Part shown: in pieces, positions 37,346-46,778 of the stretch
Numbering within the stretch: position 1 is the first letter of the stretch
How the letters are laid out: the number at the start of each line of letters is the position of its first letter
Assembly (NCBI RefSeq): GCF_017873815.1
Contig: NZ_JAGGKQ010000018.1
Span: forward strand, 1 to 60,218
Direction: 5' to 3'
Length of the DNA: 60,218 nucleotides
DNA from: Halorubrum alkaliphilum
Lineage (GTDB): Archaea; Halobacteriota; Halobacteria; Halobacteriales; Haloferacaceae
Translations under genes and position numbers: made by a program
Notes under the pieces: generated by a model
Database searches by the model: none
Told to the model about the DNA's origin: nothing
Seen by the model: the letters and a program-made list of their open reading frames with translations, nothing else

Positions 37346-38314
37346 ATGGTTAATTATCCACCTCCAAAAGGAAAGTACGAGGCGCTTCTTAATGTTGTAA
37401 AGGTTCTGGCTGAAGACGGTCCGTTGTCCCCAAAAGAGCTTGTTGAGAAGGATGAGATACGAGCATTCGGGTATTCAGAAGCTGACGGGACAACACTAAG
37501 CCCGGGAAATAGCTCTCAAGCATACGACGAACTTGAGGATGTCCTAGGTGTCGTCACCAGCAATACAAATCGGAACCTTCGACTTACTAGGAGCTCCGAA
37601 GAAACCGACCCGTTCCTTCCAGATGCAAGTGGAGAAGGACTGGCCACCCTGCTGAATTCCGATGGCAATCAAGAGTTACGACGTGCGGAGGTGACGGCAT
37701 TCTTACTCAGGAAACTGAATACCTATGATATGAGTATCCAGGGGGGAACAATCGACAAGGCATTCCACGAATTCACGAGAGTTCTCTGGAGAGAACGCGA
37801 TTCTACGACCGGTGTTTACAAATCTGACTGGTCGCCAAAAAACCTCATCGGGAGTGATAAGCTTCCAGGTGGCGGTAAGTGGAATAATAACAAGGTCAAG
37901 TTTATCCGGGATCGGGCAGTCAATCTTGGGGTAGCAGAGCGTGAATACACGAATGCGGGCAGAGATAATCTCCTACCGGTCTTCAGTACAGACGTTTTCC
38001 AAATTGGCTTCTATCTCACTTATCAGTACTTCAAGCAGCAGGAGAACGAAACGAGCCCTGAATTTGAAGAATTTTATCAGAAATTCAAAACTGCGTGGTA
38101 CCCCCTTCCAAGAGAATTCTACAATCGACATATCATGACTCAAGGACTATTAGCCCGTGAAACGATTATCTCCAGAAACTCACATCCGATTCTCTATTCG
38201 AAATTGGAAGAGGAAAACGAAGCTCAAGAACAATTCAAAGTTAGACACTTTGAGGCGGAGACGGCATGGAGTGAGGACATCACAGCGAGCGAATTCGAGA
38301 TTGAGGCAGTATAA
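37346..38314 (+). CDS. DpdG-like protein, probable winged-helix adaptor
   Basis: 322 residues. The N-terminus could be a winged helix: YEALLNVVKVLAEDGPLSPKELVEKDEI followed by YDELEDVLGVVTS and a wing with NRNLRLT. The central part is helical with tryptophan-rich segments (FTRVLWRERDS, DWSPKNLIG). No catalytic motif. Size and the position directly before a roughly 1000-residue ATPase match the DpdG-DpdH order of bacterial dpd clusters as I remember it; sequence similarity was not tested. Starts three bases after the pglZ stop. Confidence 0.6.
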   Translation: MVNYPPPKGKYEALLNVVKVLAEDGPLSPKELVEKDEIRAFGYSEADGTTLSPGNSSQAYDELEDVLGVVTSNTNRNLRLTRSSEETDPFLPDASGEGLATLLNSDGNQELRRAEVTAFLLRKLNTYDMSIQGGTIDKAFHEFTRVLWRERDSTTGVYKSDWSPKNLIGSDKLPGGGKWNNNKVKFIRDRAVNLGVAEREYTNAGRDNLLPVFSTDVFQIGFYLTYQYFKQQENETSPEFEEFYQKFKTAWYPLPREFYNRHIMTQGLLARETIISRNSHPILYSKLEEENEAQEQFKVRHFEAETAWSEDITASEFEIEAV

Positions 38315-38316
38315 TA

Positions 38317-41238
38317 ATGGTAAATGAAAGTCTTCAACCAGTCTTTGGTATCGATCCGAAGCGATTCAATCAAACATTCGCCGAATACTGGCAGGACAAG
38401 GATAGCAGCGAGAACCGTGTTCATGTCGAAACAATCGTCGAACGGGAGGTGATAGATGCAGTCGATGAATGGAGTAACCGAATTTATCAAGAAGCCCAGA
38501 GTGAGGACCAGAGCACTGGTCTCTTTCTGATAATCGAGGGTGCACAGGCAACAGGGAAAACGGCGATGACGAGATACATTCGAGATCAACTGGACCCCCT
38601 CGAAAACACGTCTCGTCAAAATCTACCAATTGTCCTCCCAATCTGGCAGAAGGCCGATAGCAACCCAAGTTCATACAAATACCTCCAACAACTCCAAGAT
38701 GAGGGCGAAGAATATCTTAAGGAGCTTGAGAACGTCCCAGATTTAAATAAGAAGCTCCAGCTTCTAGAGCAAATAAGTACCCAACTTTCAGAAGAAGAAC
38801 TGTCCGCATTAACAGATGGGACGGACATTTCGGGAACCCAGTTCCAGAAGCTAGCAGAGCGGGCTGGATTCTTTGAAGGGGAAATGAATCCGTCGGATGT
38901 AGTCTCCGAACTTACTTCCAAGGGATACACGTTCGTGTTTATCTTTGATGAAATGGTCCCCTCTCATGCAAAGGAAGAGGCTCAAAACGTGCTAAAGTGG
39001 TTTGAGAAGCATCTCAATCCGCATGTGGGCTTCGTCCTGTTCTGCCACCCGGACATCTCGTCTATTACTCGTGATGATATGTTCGATCAGATGCGACGCC
39101 GGAATGGTGATATCACCCTTAATATTGCTGGTACAGAGCACCGGCTAGACGAGAACCACATCATAAACATCCGCGGACGGCAGGATGAGCTGATCGACCT
39201 TCGGCAGCTTCTGAACGAGTATTTCGATGATGTCTACCTTGATGAGCCAGAAGAAAAGTATGGGCCATTTACTGAAGCGAATCTTGAATGGATGAACTCT
39301 TTACTCGGGGCTCATGGACTAATTGGGAATCTTATTGATGGCGTTGGCTCTGCAATGAAGCGGTACGCGAAAGACGCCGATGAATCGAACGAGTATGGGG
39401 ATATAGGTGCGTATCTCTATGACGAATGCGACCGCGCGATGAAGAGTGCCCGACTCAAAACGGCATTCCGATCTGTCAGCAGCCTCGATCCGGATGACCG
39501 TACAGAGGATGTGGCCATCGCAAAAGAGCTCATAGTCGGCTCCAGGAGCGTAGATGACCTCTCTAATAAGCAGAAGGAAACGCTTGAGGACGCGCTAGTA
39601 CTGTACGATGACGATGGTGACCTCAAGATCCACCCTAAATTACTGGATCCCAATTTCGGCACCTCAGATTCAAATATTGAATCCGACTCTCGAGAGCGAC
39701 TCATCGATGAATATCTCCGGAAAGCTGAGGAATTTGAGTCGGAACTAGAGGATGCAGATCGAGATGAACTCCGCCATGATATCGAGGATGCATTAATAGA
39801 CGTTATCGAATGGTTCGGAACCCAACGAGCGAACATAACAGACCGATCCACGCTCTCGGTCCCTGGTCTCGACAGCCCTACATTCGCAGAGACAACCTTC
39901 TCACGGGTGGAGACTGGGGGACAGGCCGAAAAAATTCAGCCGAGATCGGGGGGATTAGAGCAGTACGAAGGCGAATTCCTCACATTCGCACTCTTAAAAG
40001 ACGAATCACTGGCCGATAGCGGAATAAAGAACAAAATCCAAGACTTATATAATAAAGACTATCGAGATTCTGGAATTTTCGTCTTCACTGACGAACCCCC
40101 CGAGAGCTGGGAGAACCCTGACTGGCTCACAGATCAGATATCTACCCACCGTCAATGGACTCCCGATTACACGTGGGGGGATGTTGTCGAACGCGTCTAC
40201 GTATCCAACCTCCAAGAACCGCGAACAATCAGCCGGATCTGTGACAACCGAAATTTCGAAACCGTCGTAGATCGGATATCAGCAATCCAGGCACTCTCTG
40301 AGGATCATCTAGCGCCCGATCTGTACGAGAACTTTATGGGACTAGCCAGTCGACTTCATGAAGGTGCTATCAACCTACAGGATAATATATACCTGAAGTA
40401 CGATGGTCCAACGCTTTCCGAAGCCAAAGCGCTCAAAGAAGTGAAAAAGTTAGTCGAGGAGCACGGATTCATCACCGTAGATGACCTCATCAGCCTCCGT
40501 GGCGATTATCGTCACGAGCTAGAGGCACTCATTGAATCAGGTGGTCTTAAGGAAATCGACGGTACTAATGATACATTCGTGTTCTTGGCAGATGAGTACG
40601 GAGGGATATCCCATCTGACTGGGCGGAGTGTCAATGATCTTCGCAACCTCCGTCCGATTCCAGTTCCTGTTCTGGAAGAACTGGAGGAGATTGCCAAGAT
40701 GCAGGAGGATTTGCAATCCGTCTACCAGAATCAGGACATCAAGGACGCTCTCACCGAACTCGAAGAAGCTGAATCACTAATTAATCATTTCGTCACCAAA
40801 GACAAGAAACTCGAACAGCTAACTGAAGAGATGACCGATATTAGTTCACTCACCTCTGTTCGAGACGATATGGAGTCTGTCGTCGATAATTTCAATTACG
40901 ACGCCTACTCCCGAATAACACCAATGCTGGAAACGGATCGAAAAATTTGGAACGAGATTCAGGAGTTAGAGGATGCAGATATCTCGGATATTCATCGGAC
41001 GCTATTCTACGCTCGGCTAGTTGAAAAAACTCCGAATGCTGCGGAGGACTATCTAGATGATGATGAGTATTACCCCTATTTGTTGTACAAATCCGAAGAC
41101 CAAATCCGCGATATGCTGGTACAACTCCAAAATAAGGAGGATGAAAAAGTCAACGGCTATGAAAAGCAGACAGAATCACTTACTGAGAAACGTCGGAAAG
41201 TAAGAACATTTGTCGAAGGGGGTGATACCGATGAGTAA
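38317..41238 (+). CDS. Large P-loop ATPase, DpdH-like / BrxC-like
   Basis: 973 residues. Walker A GAQATGKT at about residue 75-82 and Walker B TFVFIFDE near 205; a strand GFVLFCHPDISS follows, as in STAND/BrxC-like ATPases. A helical middle part and a C-terminal coiled-coil region (about 790-970) full of E, K and Q follow. Such ATPases organise the complex in BREX and Dpd systems. It begins two bases after the upstream stop and overlaps the next gene (ATGAGTAA). Confidence 0.7.
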   Translation: MVNESLQPVFGIDPKRFNQTFAEYWQDKDSSENRVHVETIVEREVIDAVDEWSNRIYQEAQSEDQSTGLFLIIEGAQATGKTAMTRYIRDQLDPLENTSRQNLPIVLPIWQKADSNPSSYKYLQQLQDEGEEYLKELENVPDLNKKLQLLEQISTQLSEEELSALTDGTDISGTQFQKLAERAGFFEGEMNPSDVVSELTSKGYTFVFIFDEMVPSHAKEEAQNVLKWFEKHLNPHVGFVLFCHPDISSITRDDMFDQMRRRNGDITLNIAGTEHRLDENHIINIRGRQDELIDLRQLLNEYFDDVYLDEPEEKYGPFTEANLEWMNSLLGAHGLIGNLIDGVGSAMKRYAKDADESNEYGDIGAYLYDECDRAMKSARLKTAFRSVSSLDPDDRTEDVAIAKELIVGSRSVDDLSNKQKETLEDALVLYDDDGDLKIHPKLLDPNFGTSDSNIESDSRERLIDEYLRKAEEFESELEDADRDELRHDIEDALIDVIEWFGTQRANITDRSTLSVPGLDSPTFAETTFSRVETGGQAEKIQPRSGGLEQYEGEFLTFALLKDESLADSGIKNKIQDLYNKDYRDSGIFVFTDEPPESWENPDWLTDQISTHRQWTPDYTWGDVVERVYVSNLQEPRTISRICDNRNFETVVDRISAIQALSEDHLAPDLYENFMGLASRLHEGAINLQDNIYLKYDGPTLSEAKALKEVKKLVEEHGFITVDDLISLRGDYRHELEALIESGGLKEIDGTNDTFVFLADEYGGISHLTGRSVNDLRNLRPIPVPVLEELEEIAKMQEDLQSVYQNQDIKDALTELEEAESLINHFVTKDKKLEQLTEEMTDISSLTSVRDDMESVVDNFNYDAYSRITPMLETDRKIWNEIQELEDADISDIHRTLFYARLVEKTPNAAEDYLDDDEYYPYLLYKSEDQIRDMLVQLQNKEDEKVNGYEKQTESLTEKRRKVRTFVEGGDTDE

Positions 41239-42082
41239 CCAACCGGAGAGCGAAGAAGATTCGATTGATAGAACAGATATTGAGACGGCTCCATCGCTCC
41301 AAGAGACCGATCTAGAAGATGCACCTGTGAAGACGCTAACCGAACTCGATTACCAAGAGTCGATCCAGAATATCGGTAATATTGACTCCCAGTTAGATAA
41401 CCTCTCTGATGCTACTGCATATATTCAACGTGTGCAGAGCGCTATCAAGGACCTGAAATCAGAATGTGGTATCACTTCGTTACAAGAACTTGACGAGTCG
41501 GTTGAGTCGAGATATGTCAAAATTGGTGAAGTCCTCATAGAACAAGTCGACGACGAAGAAGTACTATTCAAGACTAGTGACGAGCCGGAGAAACTCGTTA
41601 CTGATATCGAGGATTATTTCGATGCGTTGGAAGACGAGTATGAGCGCCAATCGGCATTAAAGAGAGCTCGGGAGGATCTGAAAGAGTGTAGAGCTGAGCT
41701 GGAGGACCACCCTGGAACAGACGTCAATGAGGCAATCAGTATTTACAAAGACCAGCAGGAGAAACTCGAGACCGCCCATCATTTCCTCCAACTCAAGGAT
41801 GGTGAGTGTAGTAGGTGTGGTGTGAAATGGGAAAATATAAGTAAAAATCGTCGAAGCGAGATTGAGCAGAAGCTAGAGGAACTGGAGGAAGAGTTTGAAC
41901 CAGATGGTGGGAAATTCGATGAGAATTTCGCTCGGGAGACGAAAACCTCCGTTGATTCGAGCCTAGATGAACTTGAAGATCTACAAAACAAAATCCGAGG
42001 ACTTGAGGACGAAATCGATCGCCACGAGCGGCAAGATACCGATACCCTCGATCGTCTCTCTACGACCTACGTGGAGGGCTAA
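41231..42082 (+). CDS. Coiled-coil protein with a zinc-hook-like CxxC, DpdI-like position
   Basis: 283 residues from ATG 41231, overlapping the ATPase stop. Two coiled-coil arms (about residues 110-185 and 205-265) flank GECSRCGVKWENIS, a single CxxC that could dimerise by zinc as in Rad50 hooks. The N-terminus is acidic. Without an ATPase head it cannot be a full SMC-like protein; it may bridge or tether. It is placed between the large ATPase and the helicase. Confidence 0.65.
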   Translation: MSNQPESEEDSIDRTDIETAPSLQETDLEDAPVKTLTELDYQESIQNIGNIDSQLDNLSDATAYIQRVQSAIKDLKSECGITSLQELDESVESRYVKIGEVLIEQVDDEEVLFKTSDEPEKLVTDIEDYFDALEDEYERQSALKRAREDLKECRAELEDHPGTDVNEAISIYKDQQEKLETAHHFLQLKDGECSRCGVKWENISKNRRSEIEQKLEELEEEFEPDGGKFDENFARETKTSVDSSLDELEDLQNKIRGLEDEIDRHERQDTDTLDRLSTTYVEG

Positions 42083-42087
42083 CAACA

Positions 42088-45000
42088 GTGAACGTCCACG
42101 AACTTACAGAACGTGCGGTGGGTCATTCTACAGAAACAATCTGGTGGAACAAAGGACTCACGAAGCTCAATCCTGAGTCAGTTGCGAACTACGATGAGTT
42201 CATGGAAAATCTGGTCCAAGTGCAGGGCCCCTTTCTTGAGAAAGTTCAGCCACCATTGTCGGCAAGTCAAACCTGGCAGGATTTCTGCTCTACTCTTGAA
42301 ATCCATACCGACCTTCAGCAAGCTATCCAAACGGCTATTTTTGGTGATTCAGATGGCCGATTGTACGACCACCAAGATAGAGCTATCCGCCGTATTCTCG
42401 ACTCCGTCGGAGAGATAGAGGGTAACGACGCTGTTCTCACGGTACCGACAGCTACTGGGAAGACGGAATGTTTCCTAATCCCCGCCCTGCAGGTGGCACT
42501 CCAAGCGAAGACGGAGACTAGCAATCAAGATGACATCAAGAACCTGATTATATACCCGCAGAAGGCACTAGAGACAGACCAGCTCAATCGACTGGTAGAG
42601 TACGGGTATTATCTAAATCAGGAACGAGATACTTTCAATCAGATTACGGTGGGAATCTTCGATGGGGATACCCCGCAAGGAGCCTATGAACTGTATGATG
42701 GGCAGAACATCCGCGGACTCCAATGTCCTGAGTGCGACCAGAAGCTCGAGTGGGATGGGAACACCGAATCATTGCTATGTGCCAATACCGATGCTCATGC
42801 TTCGAAGCAGTTCGTGGAAATTGATTTCCTGAAACTTACACGAGGTGCAATCGGGAATGAAGGCGCTGATATACTGATAACAAATCCTGAAGCCTACGAA
42901 TTCCGATTCTTTTCCTCGGACTCCCGTAGCCTCGTTTCCTCCGACCAACTCGATCTAGTCGTCTTTGACGAAGCCCATGTCTGGGATGGCAACGGTGGTG
43001 CCGCCATCTCCCATTTCATCGAACGTTTGCGGGGACGATATGATGCAACGATGGTGCTGGCAAGTGCGACTATCGAGAATCCAGAGGGCTTTGCTAATGA
43101 GCTGCTGCGGCGTGATGAAGCACACATCGATCACATAGATTTTAGGCCTGCTCTTTCTGAATCAAACACGCCCGTAACCCTGGATGAATCAACGTCGATA
43201 GTAGACCCGCACGACGTAATCGAAGAGGTAATCCGGTGGGATGAAGGTACCATATCGACCCTCTCCGGGGAAGTGGCCGCTATTGGAACTGCCGTCGGAC
43301 TTCTCGATGAGAAATCAGTGACTGCGTTCGGGCGGAGTGTGATTTCAGCACTCGACGACCCAGCTGAGTGGGACGATGAACCACTTCTATCGCTCTTTCA
43401 ACAACGACACGATCTTCGTGAAACTTTAGAGACAGAGCTGCTGCAGAACGTACCACAGGTTGCTACAATCCGTCGAGAATTTGGCGATAATAAGTTTGTA
43501 GCACTCGATAAGGTAACTGCTGCAACCTACCCGGAACTCTCAACGACCGAAGCAACCGAGAATCTAGACAAGATCCTGACATGGTGTAAAATCGCCGGGA
43601 TACTGTATGATCGGTATCATTACTTTATCAAGCCCTTCAGAACGTTCTACTTCTGTCCCGAATGCCGAACGTTGCACATCAGCCGGTCCGACAATTGTGT
43701 GTCACGAGGGCATAAGTTCTACCAAGTCGAATCCTGCTCCAACTGTGATACCCTCTATTATACCGATGGTGAATCCCGTTGGCCCATCGATCAAGAATGT
43801 TCGTGTTCTGGGATATATCAATTATCGGAGCAGCGAATCAATTCAACCACGTTCCTCTCATATCTTCTGACACAGTTAGGCCGCGACCTGAAGCAGTTTG
43901 GCCAAGGGAAGGCATTATGCTTCTCCAATCGGCGTAGTGATGCAGAAGGTATCGGTTCACTACTCCGGAGTCTGGATTATTCACTCGAAACACAGCGACT
44001 TTTGATCGCCAAACTTGAACGGGGTCCAAATGATGATAGCGAGCAGTTCTATACTGTAGAAGCTATCCAAGAGACACTCTATGATGAACTGAAGGAGATA
44101 TACATCGACACTCCATATGAGTATCTAGAGGACGAAATTCTCTACAAAGGGCTGTCTCGAGATCTTTATCGATACTCTGACCCGTTGAATGGTGATAGCC
44201 ACCGCCGATTGTTCGATAGTGGACTTATTAGTATAGTCCCGGAAGGGGATTCAGAAGTGGATTTCCTGATGAACGAGGTAGTGAAAGTTCTCGCTTTTAA
44301 GCCCCATCAGGACTTAGATCGGAAGATGAGCGTCCGGCGTGATGGACTTAAGGGTAAACTCGGGAATTCAGTATCACAGTACACGGATGCATCCCCCGAC
44401 GTGAGCGACAAACTGAAGACCGCAATCGAGAAGCTCGAAAACCGCGGGGCTATCAAAGTCGATAGAGTTTCGGATGGAGAGGGAATCTCGACCATTTTGA
44501 CACTTCGTCCAAGATTCCTTCATCTGAAAGCGAATAAAACGTCCAAGATTTGCAGTTTCTGTCACGCAGGTTGGCCGTTCTGGGATCGAAGTTTCTGTCC
44601 GGATTGTGGAGAGGAATTGACAGAGGTTAACCGAGATGGCGAAATGAATGTCCCGCCCTCAAATGGACAGTATACTACTCCGTATTCGCTTGACCACTGG
44701 GGGAAGGTTATCTATCAAGCAGATCCTGACCCAGTAGTCTCGGCGGTTCACAAAGCCGGCATTGACCCTGATACGAGAAACACCATCGAAGAAGCGTTCT
44801 CGGCCGAGCCTCCACGCATAAATATTGTTTCTGCCACAACCACGCTCGAGCTCGGAATCGATATTGGGAGTTTGGATTGCGTCATCAACCTTGGTATTCC
44901 TCCAACGAAGGCAAGCTATACACAGCGGGCGGGCCGGGCGGGACGAGATCTTTCGGAATCGTCTGTCGTCTACACGGTTGCAAATCCTCACAGTGCCGTA

Positions 45001-45915
45001 GATAACTACTATTTTGAGGAGATCGAATCCCGATTCCTGAATGCAGATCCGAAGCCGACTCATATTAACAGTCTTGGAGAGACTCCATTCACTACTCAAC
45101 TGCTGTCGGAAGTACTCACATTCTTAAACCAGAACGGGGGACACTACGAGTCGTACGAGAGAATTGATACAGACGATGACATCGAGACAGTCCTCAATAA
45201 CGTCTACACCAGTGTTGGGCTGTTCCTCAAGGATATCGAGACGAGTGAGGAACAGTTACTGGAGCACTTGACAAGCATGTTCAACTCCAAGTCTCGCCCC
45301 GAAATCCAGCAAAGAATGGAAACTCTCGTCGGGGAAGATGGGATGATCCGCCGACGGACCACGAGGAGGCTCTTCAAATTCTATAGCATTTTTTCTCGAC
45401 TCACAGCATCCGATTCGAGTGTATCTGGTTTAAAACGAAGACGGGTGATCCAGGAGGAGATCCTTTCGGAACTCAGTCAGGAACTCGGATATCTACCGAT
45501 GATACTATCACAAGCCGGACTCATAGCTCGGTTCCGCTCCTCTGATGATGAAGCAGTTCTTCTTAGGGAGGAAGGTTCCGAATCGGATACGAATCATTAC
45601 CAGTATGAATCGAAGAGTCTCGATCAGGCACTCCGGGAGGCGTATCCTGAAGCTGTTGATACGTATTCTGGTAGCAGGTACGAAGTCGTGAACACGCAAG
45701 TTAGCGAGGACCCATTGTACACAGCAAACATTTGTTTGAACAATAGCTGTCCGCTTTCGTTCCAACAACAGCCGTCGGTGCTCACTGACTGTCCGCTCTG
45801 TGGGGAGCCACTCGAATCGATGCCCATACACGAATACCTGGGGGCAATTCTCAAACCAGCAAGGGGTTCAAAACGAACTCGACCGCTTACACTCAGAGGT
45901 GTGAGTGATGACTGA
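42088..45915 (+). CDS. DEAH-box helicase of the MrfA/DrmA/DpdJ type
   Basis: 1275 residues from a GTG start. RecA domain 1: TVPTATGKTECFLIPAL at about residue 115 (Walker A) and VVFDEAHVWDG at about 291 (DEAH). Zinc ribbons are inserted (CPECDQK, then CANTDAH; a second set around residue 520 with FCPECRTLH and CSNCDTL; a third with CSFCHAGW and CPDCGEE). RecA domain 2: TTTLELGIDIGS and QRAGRAGRD at about 945. The C-terminus has a further zinc site CPLCGEP. Helicases with this layout normally carry a DUF1998 domain, which here is a separate overlapping gene. It could unwind or translocate DNA for the nuclease. Confidence 0.82.
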   Translation: MNVHELTERAVGHSTETIWWNKGLTKLNPESVANYDEFMENLVQVQGPFLEKVQPPLSASQTWQDFCSTLEIHTDLQQAIQTAIFGDSDGRLYDHQDRAIRRILDSVGEIEGNDAVLTVPTATGKTECFLIPALQVALQAKTETSNQDDIKNLIIYPQKALETDQLNRLVEYGYYLNQERDTFNQITVGIFDGDTPQGAYELYDGQNIRGLQCPECDQKLEWDGNTESLLCANTDAHASKQFVEIDFLKLTRGAIGNEGADILITNPEAYEFRFFSSDSRSLVSSDQLDLVVFDEAHVWDGNGGAAISHFIERLRGRYDATMVLASATIENPEGFANELLRRDEAHIDHIDFRPALSESNTPVTLDESTSIVDPHDVIEEVIRWDEGTISTLSGEVAAIGTAVGLLDEKSVTAFGRSVISALDDPAEWDDEPLLSLFQQRHDLRETLETELLQNVPQVATIRREFGDNKFVALDKVTAATYPELSTTEATENLDKILTWCKIAGILYDRYHYFIKPFRTFYFCPECRTLHISRSDNCVSRGHKFYQVESCSNCDTLYYTDGESRWPIDQECSCSGIYQLSEQRINSTTFLSYLLTQLGRDLKQFGQGKALCFSNRRSDAEGIGSLLRSLDYSLETQRLLIAKLERGPNDDSEQFYTVEAIQETLYDELKEIYIDTPYEYLEDEILYKGLSRDLYRYSDPLNGDSHRRLFDSGLISIVPEGDSEVDFLMNEVVKVLAFKPHQDLDRKMSVRRDGLKGKLGNSVSQYTDASPDVSDKLKTAIEKLENRGAIKVDRVSDGEGISTILTLRPRFLHLKANKTSKICSFCHAGWPFWDRSFCPDCGEELTEVNRDGEMNVPPSNGQYTTPYSLDHWGKVIYQADPDPVVSAVHKAGIDPDTRNTIEEAFSAEPPRINIVSATTTLELGIDIGSLDCVINLGIPPTKASYTQRAGRAGRDLSESSVVYTVANPHSAVDNYYFEEIESRFLNADPKPTHINSLGETPFTTQLLSEVLTFLNQNGGHYESYERIDTDDDIETVLNNVYTSVGLFLKDIETSEEQLLEHLTSMFNSKSRPEIQQRMETLVGEDGMIRRRTTRRLFKFYSIFSRLTASDSSVSGLKRRRVIQEEILSELSQELGYLPMILSQAGLIARFRSSDDEAVLLREEGSESDTNHYQYESKSLDQALREAYPEAVDTYSGSRYEVVNTQVSEDPLYTANICLNNSCPLSFQQQPSVLTDCPLCGEPLESMPIHEYLGAILKPARGSKRTRPLTLRGVSDD

Positions 45916-46588
45916 CAGACTCGACGAGTTCGCACGACTAATCGACAACGAGAGCTTCGAGATGGAGTTGCTGGAACAGGATGTCAAGACTATCGAAGAA
46001 CGGAAGATCGGACGAATCGAATCCCGTTTCGTAAAGAATCTACAGATACAACGTGCAGTCCCCCATGTCGAAATTACTTATAAATCTACATCAAAAATCA
46101 AAGAGGCCTATGGTGAAATACTTGCTATCGAAGATGGTGAATTAAAAAGTGAGCAGGCGATTGCAGGTTACGAATATCTGACTGACGGTTTTGAACTTCA
46201 ACTGTCGAAGTCTACGCTTCGAAATCACGGTGGGACCACTTCCCCGGAAGATCTGCTTACCGCCCTGTACTCCCTCGGCTACGGCCTTCGAAGTGTCATG
46301 GCGCGACGGCTTGGAGTCAACCCAATAGAAATTCAATGTGAACCGCACCTTTTCCCGGAGCAGATTCGTTTGTTGATTTATGATAACGAATCAGGTGGCG
46401 CTGGGCTCTCGTATCCAATCTTCCAAGACATAGAGGAAGTTATGGATGAAACTGCCTTACAATTGCAATCTTGTACTTGCCCCGACTACTGTGAAAACTG
46501 TCTACTCCTGCCGCGAACGCCGACATTCTTGCTGGAAAATGACTTATTAAATCGTGAACTCGGAGCAGTTCTTCTTGAGCATCGGTAA
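45908..46588 (+). CDS. DUF1998-like protein, split-off C-terminus of the helicase
   Basis: 226 residues. It contains LLIYDNESGGAGLSYPIF and then CTCPDYCENCLL, the DUF1998 signature (a D-x-x-x-GGAG strand-loop followed by C-x-C-x3-C-x2-C). In MrfA-like and DpdJ-like helicases this domain lies at the C-terminus; in DISARM it is a separate protein (DrmB). The start overlaps the helicase stop (ATGACTGA), so co-expression at equal dose is expected. The stop is 17 bases before the insertion sequence, so a further downstream gene may have been separated from the cluster. Confidence 0.75.
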   Translation: MTDRLDEFARLIDNESFEMELLEQDVKTIEERKIGRIESRFVKNLQIQRAVPHVEITYKSTSKIKEAYGEILAIEDGELKSEQAIAGYEYLTDGFELQLSKSTLRNHGGTTSPEDLLTALYSLGYGLRSVMARRLGVNPIEIQCEPHLFPEQIRLLIYDNESGGAGLSYPIFQDIEEVMDETALQLQSCTCPDYCENCLLLPRTPTFLLENDLLNRELGAVLLEHR

Positions 46589-46703
46589 GATGAGGGGAGA
46601 TCCTCAGTACCTCACAAAGCATCGTCAGCTAACCTGACCTGAGCCGCCTATCCTGTTACAATGAGTCGTCGGTAGCGGTTGATCAACGCTGCTCGAAGCC
46701 GGA

Positions 46704-46743
46704 GCTGTCGCTGTCGGCGGCGATCAGCCGCCGACGCGACAGC
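46704..46743. other. Strong hairpin inside the insertion sequence
   Basis: GCTGTCGC, a bulged T, then GTCGGCGGC pairs with GCCGCCGACGCGACAGC across a GATCA loop, a stem of about 17 pairs. It lies between the transposase stop (46779) and the left end of the element. Possible roles are transcription termination or shielding the element from outside transcription. Confidence 0.6.
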
Positions 46744-46778
46744 GTTGCCACTCACGAGACAGTGTACTCGGTCGGTGA

